Assembly (NCBI GenBank): GCA_902729315.2
Contig: LR746271.1
Span: forward strand, 5,724,001-5,788,000
DNA length: 64,000 nt
DNA from: Spirodela intermedia
Taxonomy: Eukaryota; Streptophyta; Magnoliopsida; Alismatales; Araceae
Direction: 5' to 3'
The notes under the pieces are model-generated. The model searched no databases, was not told where the DNA came from, and was given only the letters and a program-made list of their open reading frames with translations. This document shows, one piece after another, positions 60,209 through 64,000 of the stretch (position 1 is its first letter; each line of letters starts with the position of its first letter). The translations under genes were made by a program, and so were the position numbers.

Positions 60209-61908
60209 GTAGTTGACGTGACTCAGTCGTTGTATAGTAAATCACGTAAATTTAAAATTTATAAAACTAGAAAATATGAATTTTTAGATATTTAGAAGTA
60301 TTTCTAAACAAATATATTAAGTATAATTTAATAAAACTTTCAAGAATAATGTTAGAGGAGAAATCTCATGTCTTTTTCTAATACTCAATTTCAAGAATAG
60401 TGGTAATTTTCTAAGTCGATCACATGGATGTAATATAATATCTGGTAATTATTCAGAATTTTTCTCAAAGAATATTATTTTCTATGAATTTTATACTAAG
60501 AAATGAAAAGGAAATATATTTAAAATTCACAAAAAAGAGAAATAAGGGTGCGGACATTAGGATGACGTCAGTGCCTAGCGAACGCAAATCGGGCGAAAAG
60601 AGAGGTCTGCCCGACTATTCTTACGTAAGCGATTATAGATGATTTAATTGATCAAATTAAGATTTGTAAAAGCTGAAAAAAAACGTAATAAAATGAAGTA
60701 TATCTTGGTAAATTTAAAATCAATAAATTATCACTAAATGAAATGGAAGTTAAGTTGAAAGCAAGAAAATAGAGTTTCGACATCGCGGCGGCGATGCGTC
60801 GGCGATGCATCAGAATCTTGAGCATTCGGGAGGATCGTCATGTAATGCCCACGGCCTCGAAGGCTCTCCTTGGACAAAGATGATGTGGGCAATCTCTAGA
60901 TCTCCTTGCGAAGTCTAAAGATCAATGAAATGGGTCGTCGAATCGTCTCTGGCGGCTGTCACCTAGCGAAGTAGAAAAACGGCGACTTTGTGGCTCTCTG
61001 GCAGCTGTCACCCGACGGAGAGGAGCTATATGGAGGTAGGGCGTGTGTCAGGGAGCTTCATCTTCAGGTCCGCGCAGCAAGAGGAGGCTCTTCATCGCAT
61101 CTGGTATGCTCTCAGGAGGTGACGACTCGTCTCCCGGTGGATCGTCCTCTTATCGACGATGACTTGTCCATCGATCAATCAGAGATGCTTTACTCGATGG
61201 ATTCGCGATCCATTTATCGCGAATCGTTCAATAATTTTAGTAACAATACTCTGCGAATCGCGTTGACAAGATTTTTGCCGATGATCTAGTGATTCTGGTT
61301 GCTTAATCCTTTACCGACGATCTATAGGAAAGTCACAATAATCAGATAAAAAATATGAATTTTGGCTCTGGGAGGATTCGAACCCACGCTGGTTGCCTGC
61401 CCTTTCTGGGGAGGGTGTGACATGGGTTTAGTCTCACATCAGTTGTGCCCCGAAATTTTTGACGAATATATAGTAATATTACATTTCTGATCAAGTCTCT
61501 TTCTCGCACGTGTACGACCACTCCTTGCCCCACAGCCGGCTGGCCACCAGTGACGTGGAAGGGGGGTAGAGCACACGTGCCCCTATCGGTTCAAGCCGCT
61601 TGAGCCCCTACTCGCGGCTACTCCCCGACTGTGCTTCCGACCCGCTTGCGGGCTCGGCTGGCCAGCGGGTCCCCCCCATTTTGCCTTATTTTTATTTTTA
61701 TTTCTTTTTCTTCATTTATCTCAAAAGTCAGACTGCAAAAATCATATAAATTTATATAAAATTACATAATTACCCAAAAATCACATTAATCAACTAAAAA
61801 CTACTTTTCACACTTTAACACAAATATAAGTCTATTTATCATGAGTTAAGGCTAAAACTATATTATTTACTAATTATTAACTCATGATAATGAAGACTTA
61901 TCAGTAGT
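60209..61908 (-). mobile_element. Solo LTR C nested in the gypsy element, GTAGT target duplication
   Basis: A 1,690-bp unit (60214-61903) begins TGACGTGACTCAGTCG and ends GAAGACTTATCA. Perfect direct repeats GTAGT lie at 60209-60213 and 61904-61908. It separates the gag part (61909 onward) from the protease part of the older element, so it inserted later. About 60 bp near 60345-60400 (from TGTTAGAGGAGAAATCTCATG) is extra relative to A and B and accounts for its greater length. It has the minus-strand TATA-like CTATATATTCG (about 61464-61474). Confidence 0.93.
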
Positions 61909-62329
61909 TGTCCCTCTTCCCTTTTATTTCTAAAACCTCAATAACTTATTTTTACTGCAACATCATTTGATTCATCATATGTTACATCATTTTACTCATT
62001 TACTACATCATACCCATAGCACTAGGTTGGGTTTAGGAGGGTTGAATGCTTTAAAATATATTTTTTTATATTTTGGCTGAAATTTAAAATTTGAGTTAGA
62101 TCAAAGTGCTTATAGATTATAAATCTTATTTTATTTCTCAACGAAAAAGTATTACTTTAATTATAATTTTAAGAATTAGAAAATATTCCCTATTTTTATT
62201 AAAATCTTGGGCTACTTAGACCTACTCTTGCCAAGAGTGAAATGATTTTCTTAACATAGGACATTGAAATTTAGGATGATTATTTTTACTTCATATAAAA
62301 AAATACTATTAAATTAAATTGAAGGTTAG

Positions 62330-63000
62330 GAGAATTTCTAATATTATCATTGAGTAAATCAATTTTTCTAATCTTTAATTGATTTTATTTACCTCATTCC
62401 TTAAAATAAAATCATCATAATGATGCATTTCATACATACCACATTTCTTATCCATATCATATAAATCAAAATAGGTTTTATCTTTAGAATTATCACTTAA
62501 ATTCTCACAAAGGCTACAAATCTCATCATGATTTTTTTCTATAAAAGATCTTCTACAAATAGAATCTAATATATTTCTATATTACTCTAATAATCCATTA
62601 TAAAAAATTATATTAAGCTATCACTTGGGTATTGCATGATAAGAATAATTTTTAAGTAGATCCTTCAATTTTTTCACACATCATGTAAGGTTTTTCTTGA
62701 CCTTTGAGTAAAACTCTATATATGTTTTCTCATATTATGGGGTTTTCCAAAAAGATGAAAATTTATAAAATATTTTCTATATCTTTTCAACTAGTTAGTT
62801 CCCTATCTAAGGTAGATGAACAATAGCTAGCTTTATTCCTAAGTGTATGTGGGAATAATTTCATATTTGATCATTTCTGATGTAACTTCAAGGAGATTGA
62901 CTAAATCACAGATCATATAATTTTTTTCTAAATTTTGATAAGGTTCCTCTAAAAGTAATTCACAAAAATTAGGAAGAATTTGAAATATTCCTTAATTGAT
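62330..63000 (-). pseudogene. Gypsy gag remnant
   Basis: Minus-strand pieces in several frames resemble the retrotransposon gag domain: LPNFCELLLEEPYQNL (compare FHGLxxEDPYxHL), CDLVNLLEVTSEMIK, VLLKGQEKPYMMCEKIEGS (compare FxQxxGEPFYEAWERFK) and IIFYNGLLE..RNILDSICRRSF (compare YFYEGLxxxxRxxIDAxxGGxF). It is heavily frame-broken. Confidence 0.7.
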
Positions 63001-63268
63001 CTCAAATCTAATAGTGGATCCTAATAGAACTCTAATATTGAATGGTCAGTCATTGGTAAGAATAGTCTGATTTGTTGAATAGTTATTAGTGATATGGAAT
63101 GGTCTAAAAAGTTTAGGATATGTTACCCCCCTCCTTTGATCTGATATAGTATTGACCTTTCTCCTCTTTACTATTATATATTTATTGCAGCAAAAAAAAA
63201 GAGATAAAAATAGATTTTTTTGTGCACTTTAAGAGAAAAATAAAAATATATAAATATTATATAATATA

Positions 63269-63289
63269 TCCTAGGAACAGCACTAAAAT
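63269..63289 (-). other. Putative primer binding site of the gypsy element
   Basis: Just inside the 5' LTR the minus strand reads TTTTAGTGCTGTTCCTAGGA. It aligns to the primer binding site common in plant Athila/Tat-type elements (TGGCGCCGTTGCCGGGGA) with mostly transition differences and one missing base, as expected for an old methylated element. The reference motif is from general knowledge and was not searched. Confidence 0.55.
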
Positions 63290-63290
63290 T

Positions 63291-64000
63291 TGGCATGACT
63301 AGTCATCATATATTCAATCACAAAAATTTTAAATATATAAAACTAGATAATAATAATTTTCAATTTTTTAGAATTATTTTTTAGAAATATATCAATTTTA
63401 AATTGATAAATAACTCCACAATAGTCACTACTTGAACAATGATTTGGGTGAGAACAAAGTTCTGCCCAACAATTCTTGCCTAAGTAATTTCAAAAGCATT
63501 AATTGATGAAATTTAGATCTATAAATGCTAATGAATAGTAATTGACTAAAGAAGAGTTTTGAAACTTAAATTCAAGTAAAAATATTATTAATCTAAAGAT
63601 TAAACAAGTTTTACATAAATAAAATAGAGTTTAGTGACATGATAGCAATTGATATAGTTCTATAAATTTGAAAGGTTTCTCAGGGATGTCTCTTAGACAT
63701 GCACAATGTGAACACTCTAGATTCTCATGTGAAGTCCAGAGGACAAAGGTAGGTGATGGTGAAGTGTCTGTGACAATTGTCACCTAATAGAGCGAAAGTT
63801 GATGGAAATACATATCTGGTGGCTATCACCTGACAAAGCTGAAATCAATGGAGGTAGAGCATGTCTTTTGGAGCTTCTTCCTTGGGTCCACATAGCAAGA
63901 GGAGGCTTGTATTGCATTTAAAATATTTTAAAAAGACTGCAATGACTCTCTTGGTGGTTCTCTTTGCCCTCGACAATGGCTCATTCATTGGCCAACTAGA
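63291..64000 (-). mobile_element. Partial 5' LTR of the gypsy element, runs off the window
   Basis: The segment begins TGGCATGACTAGTCATCATA, corresponding to the terminal TGACATGACTTAGTCG of the solo LTRs, and continues with diverged but colinear sequence (AAAACTAGATAATAATAATT, GAAGAGTTTTGAAACTTAAA, GGTGGCTATCACCTGAC). It resembles the diverged LTR at 53101-55105 more than the solo LTRs: both share AAGAGTTTTGAAACTTAA and the AATATTATTAATCTAAAGAT words. Only about 710 bp are inside the window, so the outer end and target duplication cannot be seen. Confidence 0.8.

Larger units (their letters stand above)
55106..63290 (-). mobile_element. Degraded Ty3/gypsy element (Athila/Tat-like) interrupted by a solo LTR
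   Basis: On the minus strand the internal region reads, from right to left: a primer-binding-site-like TAGTGCTGTTCCTAGGA just inside the 5' LTR, gag remnants (about 62330-63000), solo LTR C (60214-61903, a later insertion), a gag C-terminal part, protease (59641-59862), reverse transcriptase (about 58300-58830), RNase H (about 57740-58090), integrase (about 56450-57450), about 1.3 kb without motifs, and a purine-rich tract beside the 3' LTR. Gag-protease-RT-RNase H-integrase is the Ty3/gypsy order. The NQLPYKLRDNS..LLDMGASIN protease junction resembles that of plant Athila/Tat-type elements. Every domain carries stops and frameshifts, so the element is dead and old. Confidence 0.85.

Noticed and set aside
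61340-61440. A complete tRNA gene on the minus strand of the solo LTRs
   Set aside because: Only a T-arm and acceptor-like 3' end are visible; no A box or matching 5' acceptor strand is found at the right distance.

Overview
The window is flowering-plant nuclear DNA. The evidence is multi-exon genes with GT..AG introns, plant-specific families (PLS-class PPR, G-type lectin receptor kinase, BAHD acyltransferase, CYP78A), a degraded plastid rpoB copy, plant Ty3/gypsy remains and very many (GA)n/(CT)n tracts. The strongly GC-rich coding exons set in AT-rich spacers suggest a monocot, but the species cannot be fixed from the sequence.

Gene-rich left part (1-36 kb). A decayed lectin-kinase fragment (862-1515, +) is followed by a PPR gene (1527-3488, -). 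Next come a plastid rpoB insertion (4150-6195, -) and a Ty1/copia scrap. A G-type lectin receptor kinase cluster follows: a small + strand relic near 7.9 kb, one intact gene (8269-10662, -) and a 5'-truncated duplicate (11188-11563, -). Then a LAZ1/DUF300 gene in eight coding exons (13769-18800, -), a (GA)-rich minisatellite, ribosomal protein gene RPS16 (22841-23278, -) and, diverging from it, an IST1-like ESCRT gene in six exons (24456-28626, +). Converging on IST1 is an LRR receptor pseudokinase in three exons (29012-33022, -) with an apparent 1-bp frameshift in exon 1. A BAHD acyltransferase (33865-35313, -) has an 84-nt intron that is open in frame.

Repeat-dominated right part (36-64 kb). 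The only clear gene is a CYP78A cytochrome P450 (47976-49689, -). The rest is an AT-rich retroelement landscape. Three full-length LTR-type units of 1.63-1.69 kb (37045-38671, 51296-52929, 60214-61903) have TG..CA ends and perfect 5-bp target duplications (AAAGG, GTATT, GTAGT), so they are solo LTRs. The third sits inside an older, heavily mutated gypsy element of the same family. That element lies on the minus strand: its 3' LTR is at 53101-55105, degraded integrase, RNase H, RT, protease and gag lie between, and its 5' LTR begins at 63291 and runs off the window.

The genes do not form an operon or pathway; they are independent loci for RNA editing or processing in organelles, surface perception, membrane trafficking, translation, specialised metabolism and organ growth. 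I found no CRISPR array, rRNA or complete tRNA gene. The most unusual structures are the nested solo LTR, a conserved tRNA-3'-end-like segment inside this LTR family, the receptor-kinase duplication cluster, and the readable BAHD intron.
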